A stretch of 64,000 nt of DNA from Papilionanthe hookeriana x Papilionanthe teres. Taxonomy: Eukaryota; Streptophyta; Magnoliopsida; Asparagales; Orchidaceae. The notes beneath the pieces were generated by a model. It worked only from the letters and a program-made list of their open reading frames with translations, searched no databases and had not been told where the DNA came from. Location: contig CM040424.1 in NCBI GenBank assembly GCA_022702705.1, positions 75,271,452 to 75,335,451 of the forward strand, in the 5' to 3' direction. Made by a program: the position numbers and the translations under genes. Positions 1 to 13,480 of the stretch are shown one piece after another (position 1 is the first letter of the stretch; each line of letters begins with the position of its first letter).

Positions 1-3000
1 CCAACCCAAACCTGCCCAGTGAGCACAGGTTTGCTGGGTTCCTCAATGTTATACTGCCTTACATCCCCATGCAGCCAGTTAACAAAGTAGAGGTACCGAT
101 CATCGAGTGAAATGAGAAAATCAGTTATCAATCCCGGCATCTCTGGTAAAATCCAGTTCTTCACCTTAAGTGATTCCACTGAAATAGCCACCTGTGAATC
201 ATTTGGACAAAAAGCTTCCCTCTTAGCCGTACTCTCACATCAAAGTCTTTGAACTCCAATAAAGATTTACCTCATGACTCCATGAACCATCTGTATTCCT
301 GAAGAATCTCACCACATTACTGGCTAGAGCGCACCCAACAAAACCAGTATCTTTAGAAGGGTCATGTAGAAACCTGATCTGCAGATATTAAATCAAGGAA
401 AAAAAAAAGAGAAAAAAAAGTCAATTTTTAGAAGCTTTTCTCTGCTATATTGAATCAAACTCAATGCTTACTTCCAATGGTAGAAGCCCTGTATCTCCTA
501 GATCCAATGTCTGCTTCAGTTCAGCTCCAGACCAGTCATAAACATGGAGATGCCTTCCATATAATCCATTGGCCACATGTTCTAGATCAAATCCTTTACT
601 GAAAGCCGCCGGAGCTCCCCATGACGTACTAATCATCGTATTATGTCGAGGTTGATACCAGAAATCATATCCAAATAATGGACTGTGACCTGGTTTCTCC
701 CACCTGTCTTTCCAATTTTCATAGAATGAGATAAAATAACCCATAATTTACTGATCTTAAGAAGGAAATAGGATGTATCAGCACCTTCCTTTTACATTGA
801 AATTTGAATCCAATAGAAGGAAACCGTTCCCAGCCGCATTACCATCTTTGTCACCAAGGCACGAAACCATAATGTCACCAGATGCAAGGCAATGGGAGGT
901 GTGCGGATAAGCCAATCCAGTCTCTTTCACAATATCTTCCGGCTCGACCACTTTATGCAGTGCAGGAGCTCTCGGATCCGTCGCAGTATCGACAACGTAA
1001 ATGCGACTAGACCTGCACATATTTTAGTGAGATACAAAGAGAAAATCTGAATAGAATTATGAAGTTTTTAGGGGTTGGATTAGAAAGACTCAACAGCAAT
1101 GAAGGGAGGATCAAGAAACGCCTGTGAGTGGAAGGGTCTCCATGGCAGGAGCTGCAAGCATTCCAGCCAGAGTGATGCAGCTCATCACCTATATATGGAA
1201 CTGAAAGTCTATGGATAACTTGAGAGTAGGTTGGCGAGTTAGGATCAACATCCACTGTTGCTAAGTAATCAGGCTTGCCCTCGCCATGGCTGTTACTTCC
1301 TGTGTTGCATAGTTATAAGTTCCTTAAGGTAAAATATACATTAATGCAATGAAATTGAATCAATTGAATGCTTCAAAGGAATTGGAGGAAATTAAATAAA
1401 ATTGCAGTAATATGTACGCTGATTATGGATTCACAGTCCTTGATTTATGCTGTTGTTTGGCAGCGAGTAGGATTTAGTGAAATCTCCTAATTACAATTTT
1501 TTTATTCTCATGGATAGGGGTGTAAATGAACCGGACACGAACGAACAGAACTACTGTTCGTGTTTGAAATCTTCGAACACATCACTGTTCGTGTTTGGTT
1601 CGTTTAACAAACCGAACGAAAAAAATTTGTTAGTGTTCGTCTCGTCTGCTTATCGAACGAATCGAACACGAATTTCCTGGCGAACCGAACACGAACTATT
1701 TGCAAACAACGAGCTTTTTTGACAGCCCTAGCTTTGATAACATACTTCCTCAAAATGAAACAAATTGATCAGGTATTCCGTACACATCAGGTAATCCGTA
1801 CTTCCTCAAAATGAAACAAACTAAATAAGACGTTTAGGATTTTGTTTAGAGTTTTATTTTAATATATATTATAGTATATTAATTATAATATTATAATATT
1901 TATATTAATATAATTAATACTATAAATCTATAATATTATTATTGTTATTAATAATTTATCATATATTATAATTTATAGAAGTTTAATTATTTAAAATATG
2001 ATAAATTTTTATAATATATAATTAATTTTAAAATATCATAAATTTTATATATATAACTATTTTAAATTATTTTATATTTCGAACAATAACAAATCGAACA
2101 TAAACGAACACATCACTGTTAGTGTTTGGTTCGTTTAACAAACCGAACGAAAAAAATTGTTTGTGTTCGTCTCGTTTGCTTATCGAACGAATAGAACACG
2201 AACTTCTTGGTGAACCGAACACGAACAGCTCGCGAACAACGAGTTTTTTTGACAGCCCAGCTCATGGAGCATTATTTGTATTTCTTTCAAAGTGCTTTCT
2301 TTGTTCTATTTGGATTTTAATCCGGGGCATTTACATAAACACCCCTTATAAATTGTTTAACTATTTATTTCAGCATTTAAGACTTGCCAGAGAATAAATT
2401 CTTAAAATCGCTAAATTCTTTAAATGGCAGTATACAAAAATCTTAAATTTAATTAATAGTGAGGTTGAAATTTTAAAAATCTAAAATTTATGAAATCAGT
2501 ATGATTTCAAAATTCCCCAAATTCTCATGCCATACAGCAGCGCTCTTAAACTTCTCCAGCACTTCTTTATTTCTTTTACTCAAATGAAAATAAAATCATC
2601 ATGACTAATCCATACATCTATACTATGTAAATTACTGCACTCAAATTACCCCAATAAACATAAATTATAGATGCTCCCTTCGTTCAATTTTTATGTATTT
2701 ACATATCAAAACCCTAAAACTCAGTTTTTTACATTTATCAAAAGATAATTTCATTTTTTTTTACTTAAAAGGGGTGATTTTTTATATGATAGGAAAGATT
2801 TAGGATATATTAGCGCAAAAAATAAACTTTAGACGTTAGATATGCAAATACATAGGAATTATATAGTATGAATGTAAACCCCAAAAATAAAATAAATTTG
2901 CGATTCAAATTCTTCTTCAATATATGCATGTGAAAGAAATATCATACGCGGATATGTTAGGTGCAGATAGATGTGAATTTGATAATATCACTGTAATACA

Positions 3001-3208
3001 ATCACAATACCACTAATGTGCAGGAATGTGTGTGGAGAGAGAGAGAGAGAGAGAGACCGTTATAGACGCAGGTGACATAGATCAAGGCCTCGCGAGGCCC
3101 CTTCATCGCCTCAAGAGGAGATGCATAGCCAGGTCCCTTCCTCGCATGCACACAGCAGGTATTCCCCTCTTCTCCGGTCGCAGCCCCCACCACCATTACT
3201 CCGGCCAT
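1..3208 (-). CDS. SBP1: Selenium-binding protein / methanethiol oxidase (SBP56 family), 5' part, cut by window edge
   Basis: Cytosolic SBP56-family protein; members bind selenium through a CxxC motif and oxidise methanethiol. Six exons on the minus strand join in phase: 3208-3058, 1299-1095, 1012-785, 703-472, 378-271 and 191-1, giving about 371 residues of a family usually near 490. The C-terminal part lies left of the window. Visible landmarks are the N-terminal block GPGYASPLEAMKGP, then DELHHSGWN followed by CSSC at residues 99-102, then PRAPALHK, GYDFWYQPRHNTMISTSWG, HLHVYDW and FVNWLHGD. All introns read GT-AG. The start is the ATG whose A is at 3208. An in-frame upstream GTG at 3259 would add 17 residues unlike the family, so I do not use it. 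Intron 1 (1300-3057) contains a hAT-like element, and a GA/CT microsatellite sits directly at its donor site. No frame break is visible, so the gene looks functional. Confidence 0.93.
1515..2260. mobile_element. hAT-like non-autonomous element, copy 1 (in SBP intron 1)
   Basis: The left end reads TAGGGGTGTAAA and the right end finishes TTTTTTGACAGCCCAG, giving imperfect terminal inverted repeats of the TAGGG(G/C)TGT type. An exact 8-bp direct repeat CTCATGGA flanks it at 1507-1514 and 2261-2268, the target-duplication size of hAT elements. The 746-bp body has a GAAC-rich left block (about 1515-1731), an AT-rich spacer, and a right block (about 2080-2260) that is a diverged direct repeat of the left. 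The left block itself ends in GACAGCCCTA, so it looks like a complete short element. It encodes no transposase; short ORFs here are incidental. It is closely similar to 45384-46115. Confidence 0.85.
3034..3056. repeat. (GA)n microsatellite at the SBP exon 1 donor
   Basis: About eleven GA units directly abut the exon 1 donor site of the minus-strand selenium-binding protein gene, so the intron begins with a (CT)n tract in the sense direction. Confidence 0.8.
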
Positions 3209-3259
3209 CTTTCTATCTTCCTCCAATATAGACTTTGACGGAGCTGAATCGGTAGCCAC

Positions 3260-4740
<1,481 letters not shown>

Positions 4741-4859
4741 ACCTCATATACTAAAACTCTAACAATAGAAAGAAATGAATATTATTTTCACCCTTTCTAT
4801 GTCTATTTCTTTTTTGTTGTTATTCATGCATTAAACTTTCATTTCTCTTAATTGCTCTC

Positions 4860-7080
4860 ATGTCTAAATAACATGGTGGCTTACTTGAGTCAAATCAAAT
4901 CTTCCTCTCGTCCTATAGATATATATCTTACTTTTGGATATATCAATCAATCACATGCAATCCAAAGTTGCCAAAAGATAATATGTCTATTTTCTAATGC
5001 ATCGTAATCACTCAAATTACACTCATCTCAAAGTCTATGATTGTGATTACTTCTAATGAATGTCAACAACTTAGCGAAATAAACTCAAACCTCACTCCAC
5101 CTTATGTGTCTTTGTTGTTTACTCCAAAAATCACAAGGATACTAATGTATAAATCCCAAATTGGCAAACTAATTATATCTATCCATTTCACCTTCAATAA
5201 ACATTTCATTACCTGAAAATTACGGCTTCATCCGCACCCATCACTTGTACCACTTCCCCTCCCACCCCTTTCATTATAACACCAATGTCTCTTCAACATT
5301 CATTCAATCACACTGTAGTCCTTTCCACCACAACTACCTGCTCATTCGTCCCCTCACCGCTCTCACCTTTTCATCTTGCCCTAATATGCCACGAACCACT
5401 AATAAACATACCTCACTCTCAGACACTCCCATCCAAACCAATGCATCACTTGATTATACAATCCACCATTAGATCACTATTACTCCAAAAAATTTTGACC
5501 ATCGCCACCACTATAATCTTAAATTTGAATCAATGACGTTCATCAAAACAGTCAAGCATGTACAATAGTGGCAAGCATTGGTTCAACACTATAATGCTTT
5601 CTAAAGTCAAGGAACATGAAAACTTGTTTCCCCACCACCAAATAAAAAAGTTTCTCTGCTACAAAATGATATACCAAATCAAACTCAATATTAATGCATT
5701 TATTTCATGTTACAAATCTTGCATAGTCATCCTGGAATACAAGTAAGAACATGATATCGATTACATATAGACATTCAGCCTTAGCGCCAGAATGCTCACC
5801 ATAAGAACACTCCTTCACTGTGTGTTTTCATCGCTAATGGAAAATTGTTCAACTAGATGTATCCAATGTTTATATTCATGAGACTCTCAGGAAAACAATC
5901 TATATGTAATAACCTCCACGACGCCATGACTCCTAATATTCACATCACATTTGCTTTTTAAAAAGGCCATCTATGGCATCAAATAAGCCTCGAACCAATG
6001 ATTTAACTCCTTTTATCATCTTCTCAAACGTTGCTTCCACTTATGTATCTCTGTTAATCTATGACCGTAATTACATACAAATCTAATTGTCGATATAGAT
6101 GTCATCCTTCTAAGCAACCATAACAAACTATTAATCTGTTACCTCAAAATTTATGAACTATAATTTCCATGAAGGTCTTAGGATCAGCCCTTAATTTTCT
6201 TGGTATCCACATCAAGCACACCTACATTGGTCTCCTACTCACCCAAGAGCAATATACGCTCAACGTAGTGAATCTAACTGGTATTGTTGTTTGCAAGCCC
6301 CTCTCCAACCCACAATCATCCACCATCAACTAATCTCGTTATGCTTATCAACCTCTAGTACCCCACTATGATATTAACTCCTCAAGATCACCCCAATTCC
6401 TAATCATAACTACACCTGACATTTCTTTTGGAGTCAATCAACTTCCTCAACACATACAACTTTTTCTTTTCATTCCCTTCCAATCCTTAAAACACCCTTT
6501 TATGCTATATCAAATGCACCTGGCATTCCCCCTGTTAAACTTAACTTACACACTTATTCAAACTTCAATTGGCCTAGAACCCCATCAATAAATACTTAAA
6601 CACCACACACTTCTCATATCCTGAAAACACACTTATCATTGTGCATGTTAAAAAGTAAACAATCGTCACCCGTTCATCCATCGGAGCATAATATTGAGCT
6701 CTCACCTTCTTCATCACTGTTGTCAGCTGGCCTCAAAGTCTCCAATAGGAGTACCTCATTCCTTAACTTAACCCACCACTGTTAATTGTGATAACACCTT
6801 CACAATCACAAATAATCATATTTTTCATGACATAACAAAATAAATAGAAATTAAGTGCTACTTTATTTGAGATCGCATTTAATCCAATGAACTACAAGTT
6901 ACCTAAATTGGCAATCAAGATTAGTTCACCAAAATGCTCATCAAAGCTCTTCCTACAAAACAAGATGACACTTTGTCCACTAACAAACAACATGATAGGT
7001 GATAATATCAACAACCATACTATCTTTCCAATGGAGCAATCATTAATACCTTATCAAACCTCAACTTTATAATAATAACC
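4860..7080 (+). pseudogene. Decayed Ty1/copia pol (reverse transcriptase to RNase H)
   Basis: Reading across frames gives the copia order. Near 5610-5750 is a stretch resembling the start of RT (YQIKLN...). Near 5835-5905 is QLDVSNVYIHETLRKTIYM, matching the conserved QMDVKNAFLHG region. At about 6180-6300 there is FLGIHIK and LLLTQEQYTLNVV, and at 6395-6450 TTPDISFGVNQLPQHIQ. RNase H traces follow: HTYSNFNW near 6553, then a block like the EAEYRALA region, then NNHIFHDIT near 6810 and ELQVT near 6890. Many stops and frameshifts run through it, so it cannot code. The 4860-5560 part may be integrase and linker sequence but is weak. No LTRs or target duplication were found. Confidence 0.72.
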
Positions 7081-7084
7081 ACAT

Positions 7085-7842
7085 AAGTATAACTCTTTCA
7101 TCAATCTATGTGTCATGTGCTATAAAATTAATGACATGATTAAATAAATACTATCTTAACCCTTTCTATAGTCATTGCAAAGTTATTTATAGCTAGCCCC
7201 AAACATCTCCTCACTTAACCCATACTTTCTGCTCAATCTATTTTTATGTTTGGGAGGGATATTATAGATAATGTGATTTCAATCAATGAGCTTCTTCATA
7301 GTTTCAACTGCAAGAGCTCCCCCAATTGCTTTGTGCTAAACCATTGCTCTCGAAAATACTATTGACAATGTAAACTGTTAAAATAACAAAGTTATAAAGA
7401 AATCCATTCTATTCCCTATGGTCTATTTCTATGTTATCAATTTTTTTTTCTTAATTTCTAATGTCATTCATGAAAGAGGGGCTACACAATTTATAGCCAT
7501 TTGGCAAAAGCCAAAGTGAAGAAGAAAAACAGAGGATATCTTATTAACTCCAACAAAAGAAAAACCTCCTTTGAAACTAAAAAGATATGCATTTTATCAA
7601 TGTTTCAAATATAGAAATTCACTCACTTAAATAGTACTCTATAACTTCCGGCCAATTTTGGACATTGTAAAGGATCAACATTTGCTTATCTAAAACCTTA
7701 ATTTGGTATATTCATTTTGGACGGCTCTGTGATATGAAACCATAATATAAGCTATTAACTAATAATCCTATGCTTAAGCTTCTAATTAGTAGACCTTTAT
7801 TATTTATACGAATAAAATGAGCGAGTGCAAATGATAATATAC
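7085..7842. other. AT-rich intergenic stretch
   Basis: I see no gene and no repeat structure here. It lies outside the segment shared with the second glucanase copy, whose homology starts near 7843. Confidence 0.5.
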
Positions 7843-8156
7843 GTGATTCGAACCAACAACCTCACTATACAGTATTAAACGTAATAAATACTCTTTTATA
7901 TTTATTTTATACTCAATTAAATAAGTGCAAAAATGACTCAAACATATTATAAATTAATTTTTTAAACAATAAAAATAGGCTAAATAATTAAATAAATTAT
8001 CTCTAGTCGCCATTTTTGAAATTGCAAATTGACAGAGTACCTCTTCAAAAAAATTCTAACTTTTTTTTAAAGAAAAAGATTAATAGATAATTAAAAGCCG
8101 AGTCAGCGTACCAAAAAACAGAAACACTCCTCAGTCCTCACTTATGCTTAGCACGA

Positions 8157-8196
8157 CACGTGGAATTTTACACTGCCCGTTGAAGTCACTATAAAA
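8157..8196 (+). promoter_or_regulatory. GH17 gene 1 promoter: G-box plus TATA box
   Basis: A palindromic G-box CACGTG lies at 8157-8162, inside ACACGTGG, which also fits the ABRE core bound by bZIP factors. TATAAAA is at 8190-8196, about 50 bases before the start codon at 8245. Copy B keeps the G-box but lacks the TATA segment. Confidence 0.7.
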
Positions 8197-8244
8197 CAGC
8201 TTACCGAGCTTACTTTTCTCTGCAATAACTCTTCACCGGAAAAG

Positions 8245-11053
8245 ATGGCGGATGTCGTCCACCTCCTCCTCCTCCGCCTCCTCCTCGGCTTCCTCTTCTT
8301 CTCCCATGGTAACGATAGCTTTCTCATTTCCTTCTTCTAAGCACGAATTATTAACTGTTTAACACTTCGTACCCTCTTCTGTCTGCAGCTCAGTCCGCCT
8401 CCAAGGTTGTCTTCCACGGCCTCGGCGTCAACTACGGCCAACTCGGCGACAACCTTCCTTCCCCTCAGACTTCCGTAGATCTCCTCCACTCCCTCGATGC
8501 CTCCGCAGTTAAGATATACGATGCAAACCCTGAGATTCTCCGTGCCCTTTGCGGCTCAAACCTCGTCGTCTCAGTCATGGTCCCCAATGGCCTACTACCT
8601 TCAATCGGCACCAATCAGTCAGCGGCGGATGACTGGATCTCCACCAACATTGTCCCCTTCTATGGGTCCATTCGCCTCCGCTTCCTCCTCGTCGGCAACG
8701 AGATCCTCTCCAATTACGCCTCCAACTCTTCCTTCTGGCCTTACCTCGTCCCCTCCATGGTTCGCCTTCAACGCTCCATCAAATCATTCTCCCTTCACGG
8801 AATCAAGATCAGCACCACGCATGCCATGGATGTCCTCCAATCCTCCTTCCCCCCTTCTTCCGGCCGCTTCCGGTCCGACATTGCTGTGCCGATCATTCGC
8901 CCCATGCTCGATTTCCTCCGCCGAACATCCTCCTATTTCATGGTCGACGCCTATACCTATTTCCCCTGGGCTCAAAACCCTAATTCGATTTCTCTGGACT
9001 ACGCCCTTTTTCAGGGGAACTCTAGCTTATACTACCACGATCCGGCCACCGGACTCACCTACACGAACCTATTGGATCAGATGCTCGATGCGGTGGCTGC
9101 CGCTATAGCCGCTGAAGGTTTCCCCGAAGTCCGGCTAGGAGTCGCGGAGACCGGGTGGCCGAATGCCGGCGATCTTGATCAAATCGGAGCGAATGTGCAT
9201 AACGCAGCGATATACAACAGGAATCTTGCGAGACGGGTGGCGGAGCAGAGAGGGCTCCGTACGCCGGCGAGGCCGGCGGCTGCGATTCCGGTTTTCATTT
9301 TCTCGTTTTATAATGAGAATCTGAAGCCTGGCCCGGGAACGGAGAGACATTGGGGCCTGCTCTACCCCAACGGGACGGCGGTGTACGAGATCGATCTGAA
9401 AGGTCGCCGGCCGGAGAGTAGCTATCCGCCGCTCCCGCCAGCGAGTAACAATGAGCCCTATAAAGGGAAGCTATGGTGCGTGCTGGATAATAACGGCGGC
9501 TACGGCGTGAACTTGACGGTGGTGGGGGCTGCGCTGAGCTTCGTATGCGGGCAGGGTAACGGGACGTGTGATGCTATACAGACCGGGGGGGAGTGCTTCC
9601 AGCCCAATACGGTAGCGGCGCATGCGAACTATGCCTTCAATTCGTACTGGCAACAGTTCCGGAGCACCGGCGGTACATGTTACTTCAATGGTCTGGCGGT
9701 CCAGACAACCGTCGACCCGAGTAAGTATATTTTTTCTTTTTGCTTATTCTTTATACTGTTTTCTTTTTGTCATGCTTTTATAAATACGTCAGAGAAAAAC
9801 AAAATAATTCATCAATAATTGGTGTAGTATAACTATAATGAATGTAGTTCTGCAAGAGCCGTAGTCAATTGTTTTAAGAGCATCAGTTGGTTATATAGGA
9901 TGTGCAAGAAGCTGCATGAGTTGAGACATGTAGTCTGTAGTAGTGAATTGCGATGATGTTCGTAGGCGGCAAAGAACGGAATTGGAAGCTACACAGGCTT
10001 TGGATCACTTAGGTCATAGTTGCTCATGTAGATCGTAATGGTGAATTATGATGACCTCCTTACGCAGGAGTTGGAGTAGGGAGTTGTGCAAATCTGTCTG
10101 TAGTCGCATGGGCTAATGTTGAGAGCTACATAATTTGTAGAGCACGTATGACGTAATTGATCATGTACGCCATAGTGGTGGGTTGTAAGGAAAGAGCTTT
10201 AGGAGTGCAGAAAGTCACCGCCTTTGCGGTGCATTATTACACCATATTCGGAAGGTTTCTTTGCACCATATGTGGGGTGCATTGTTATTTCACCATCAGG
10301 GTGTGCCGCTGCATTATATTCAAGAGTGTATGTTACACGTTCAGAATACATCCTATGTGGGGTTCGTGGCTATCGGAGTGGGGGAGGTATTCACCTAATC
10401 TATGGTGCAGTCGTCGGACGCGTTATTGCTCTTTAGCTCCCCCTCTAAGTTTCAATCTTCTTGTGGCTCAAGGCTTTCCCCATCACAAAAAGAGTTAGCT
10501 CTTTATTTATAGAATTTTGGGGGAGTTTTCTCTGCATATAAAAAATGAAAAATTGGACGATTCAGATAGATTTTTTCAATCATACTATATTTAATGAACA
10601 TTTGAGTTTCTTAATGATGTCAGAACTGTTCGACCATGGGTTCTTTGGATTCGTCTAATCGAGATGCTTAATTTAACTATAAATTGTTATATTTAGAATT
10701 CGTTTGACATTTTAATTATGGAATGAAAGTTTTCTAATAAGGCTTAACTTGATTTGGGTTTTGATTTGGTTTATTGAGTCCACATCTCATGTCGGAAAAT
10801 TGAATTAGAAGTTGCTGAAACTATAGTTTTGGATAATTTTAAATCAAAATTTTTTTTTTTTTCCTCAAAAAGGTGCGTCGAGATTCATATCATGCCTCGA
10901 GATTCGTCTTAAATGAAAATTTTGTTGATTTCAAGTTCTAAATATGCTAAAATTGGTAATAATTTTCATATTTTATAATTATTTCACACTAACTTTTTTT
11001 CTTTCTTTCTCCCAACAGGTTATGACTCCTGCGTATTCCCAAGTAATGGCTAA
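8245..11053 (+). CDS. Glucan endo-1,3-beta-glucosidase, GH17 with C-terminal X8/CBM43 domain (copy 1)
   Basis: Secreted hydrolase of beta-1,3-glucan (callose) acting at the cell wall. Exons 8245-8308, 8389-9720 and 11019-11053 join in phase to 476 residues. A Leu-rich signal peptide occupies about residues 1-22. The GH17 barrel covers about 28-345, with the acid/base Glu in LLVGNEIL (E126) and the nucleophile in GVAETGWPN (E275). The X8 domain starts at KLWCVLD (about 382) and carries six cysteines; the last (DSCVF) comes from the tiny third exon. No GPI-anchor tail follows X8, so the product is probably soluble or wall-bound. The exon is far more GC-rich than its surroundings. Intron 1 is 80 bp and intron 2 1298 bp, all GT-AG. 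The start is supported by the signal peptide and by identical placement in copy 2. The ORF is intact. Confidence 0.95.
9830..10500. repeat. Intron 2 block shared by both GH17 genes
   Basis: Intron 2 contains a stretch, GTAATG-rich and rich in short motifs such as GTGCATTGTTACACCAT, that is recognisable at about 20215-20990 in intron 2 of the second gene. It is older than the duplication. ORFs here (10157-10498) are not conserved as frames, so I do not call them genes. Confidence 0.55.
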
Positions 11054-12297
11054 ATGATGCATTTGATGGGAGCAATCACATTTGTATAATCTTTATCCAT
11101 TTAAAGCATATCATAAAATTGTTAAAAATTTGATAAATATGAATTGTGATTCTGTCATGAGCTTTATTATTTATTGAGAATTCAAAAACTGAAGGCATTT
11201 ATTGATTGAATTCTTTTCATTATCATAACGTAAAGAAAGATTTACATATATTACATAAGATTTAGGTGGTATAAATGTAAAAAATAAATTATAAGGTATT
11301 CGATTTGTAAATACATAAGAATTAGTTAGTATATTACATTTTATACAACTTTTCTAACACCTGAAGGTTAATTATTACATTAATACCACCCAGATTTCTC
11401 ATATCATAATTTTCTATTTTAACTTAATAAAAAAGTGCGGTTTAGATGTTAATATGTAGTTAATTACGTAAAAGACAAATGAGTTGGGTATGTCTGTCAA
11501 TCCTCCTCTATTATATTGTAGCATATGGCTGTACGCATCTTTGCCGCTGTCCGCAAACTTCGTTATAATAAATAAATGTTGAGTTTCGTGCCGGTTGCCG
11601 TTCTTCTATATTAAAACAAAAAAATAGCAGAGGCATTATAAGGTCAGAAGATTTTTTTTATTATTATTATTTTTTATATCGTAGAATCTGAATTTGTTTT
11701 GTCGGATATGCCTAAAGAATGGGTTGATAGGAACCATAGAGGGAGAGGAAGAGAGAGACAGAGGGAGAGAGTGCACAACGACTTATCTTTTTAAGGCAAA
11801 CTCGGGTATTCTCGAGCTCTTGCAACCCATTTTATGTATTGAAAGTAAAGTTTATAAGGAAGAATGGGAGGGAGACTCTCTACAAAAGAAGGGTATGGAA
11901 AGAAGATCCCCAAGAGTCTCTTATACATGATATGGTCCCATGCTTATACAAAATATAATATTAGGGTCTTTTTACATGTTGGACATTTTGCTTAGCAAGT
12001 CATTGGGTCGACCGACTAAACTGGTTTCGGTCAGTTTTAGTTTGTGCATCAATCGGCTTTTTGTTCTGAGAGGTTGATCAGTTCTCGTGTGGCATGGTTG
12101 GCCGGTGTTCGGGCGTCCCATCAGCTTGCTTGATTGTTGTTCTTTAGTGATCTTTGGGGGAGATGTTGAAGAAGTTTGCGTTGAAAACATCGGCTAGAAG
12201 GTGAGCGGAGAAAGACGCATGAGAAGAAACTTTGGGGGAGAGGTTGAGGGAGTTTTGTTGGTGACGTATCAGTCCTATTATGTTGTTATAATGTCGT

Positions 12298-12680
12298 TTG
12301 GGTTATCCTAGTTTTCAATATTTAAAACAATTGTATCCGTCGATGTTTACTAATGAAAAACTTACTAGCTTCAAATATGAGATTTATCAATTAGCTAAAG
12401 ATCACCGTGTTCCATATTCACCCCACTTTTACGATTCTAGCGCTCCTTTTTCACTTATTCACAATGATTTATGGAGACCCTATTGCACTCCCAGCTACAC
12501 TAATAAATGATGGTTCCTCATCTTGATTGATGACCATACTTGAATGACATGAGTCTATCTTAAAAGATAAATCTAAAGGTTTTGTCACCTCAAAAACTTT
12601 TATCCTTGACACATTTCAAAATGTTAATTCAAGTACTTGAAATTGATAATGGTCGTGAATTTTTAACTTTAATTAGGTGA
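12298..12680 (+). pseudogene. Ty1/copia integrase fragment
   Basis: The frame from 12298 reads GYPSFQYLKQLYPSMF, then YEIYQLAKDHRVPYSP, then FSLIHNDLW and IDDHT. This is the pre-integrase/zinc-binding to integrase start of copia pol. After a stop at 12508 and frameshifts, TWVYLLKDKSK-like sequence and a trace of the second catalytic-Asp region (DNGREF, near 12645) follow. It is a truncated relic with no LTRs, and sits directly at the right boundary of duplication copy A. Confidence 0.8.
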
Positions 12681-13183
12681 ATTCTTAGTATTTTAAAATC
12701 AACTTTCAAATGAATCAATCATAAACTAAAATTCCAAAAAATTGAATTTGATTCATTTTTGACGTGAACTTGTGACCCTTCGACCCGTGTTGAGAGGCAC
12801 GCCTCCGAGATCGTTCTACTAGACTTTAGTCTTTGTTTAGGCGAAGACAGGTCTACATTTTACTTGATGAACGACTCCGATCGGACTAGCAGGTCTCATT
12901 CACCGCGCCGCGTACGAATTAGATTTAAATTGGCCCGATCGTTAATGAAATTATCTGGACAATCCTGAATGATGAATTGAACCGCGCAAGCGCATCTAAA
13001 ATGTCGATTTTATTCGGGGAGGACACCCATATTGATATGATTTCGAGCGAGGATGAATTGCACACAAATTGATGAATATAAATAAAATAATAATAATAAT
13101 AATATAGTTAAAATAAAGCAAAAAAAATAAAAAATAAAATCTTTTACAAAAACCCATGCACACCCCTCAACTCATGGGGATAA
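12681..13183. other. Unassigned stretch
   Basis: No coding potential is seen. Part of it (about 12770-13030) is more GC-rich than its surroundings and may be a decayed repeat, but I cannot assign it. Confidence 0.4.
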
Positions 13184-13480
13184 AATTGCGTACCTCAACT
13201 GTACGCATGAGCTGCATCGTAATAAATTACAGGGGGTTACACATTGGGTTACAAGGGGGTTACAAGCATGTTATAACATCTTTGTAACTCCTGTGTAACT
13301 TACTTGTAACCCGCGCGCTTCTATTTCATCCATTTGTAAGTTATAGAGGTTACAATATTACAGGAATGTTACACGAGAGTTACACGGAGGGTACAAGGGG
13401 GTTATAACCCCTTATAACCCTCGTGTAATCTATTACGTACGCAACTCCTGCGTACGGTGACGTACGCAATTTTTTTCATG
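13184..13480. mobile_element. Foldback (MITE-like) element with long inverted arms
   Basis: The left arm begins AAAATTGCGTACCTCAACTG and its inverse is found at the right end, finishing GACGTACGCAATTTTTTT. The arms stay complementary through the GTAATAAATTACA / GTGTAATCTATTAC segment, for some 50 bases with mismatches. The centre repeats GGTTACA/GGGTTATAA motifs on both strands. No target duplication is clear, so the superfamily is not assigned. Confidence 0.6.

Larger units (their letters stand above)
7843..12229 (+). repeat. Segmental duplication, copy A (carries GH17 gene 1)
   Basis: This segment matches 17831-30181 in the same order. Shared blocks are the upstream AT-rich region (about 7843-8030 with 17831-18185), the whole GH17 gene including intron 2, and two downstream blocks: 11365-11630 with 28570-28830, and 11685-12229 with 29620-30181. 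Copy A is about 4.4 kb; copy B is about 12.4 kb because of insertions. The match starts at GATTCGAACCAACAA in both copies and is lost after GCGTTGAAAACATCGGC plus about 45 bases. Confidence 0.8.

Noticed and set aside
3209..3259. Upstream in-frame extension of the selenium-binding protein from a GTG codon
   Set aside because: GTG is not a normal nuclear plant start, and the ATG at 3208 gives a length and N-terminus like the family.
5245..5560. Two overlapping ORFs rich in His, Ser, Thr and Pro
   Set aside because: They sit at the start of a decayed copia pol and have no domain of their own.
8497..9108. 203-codon ORF overlapping GH17 copy 1 in another frame (and 18556-18795 in copy 2)
   Set aside because: Shadow frame of a C-ending-codon-rich exon; low-complexity Ser/Pro product, and the real frame has full GH17 motifs.
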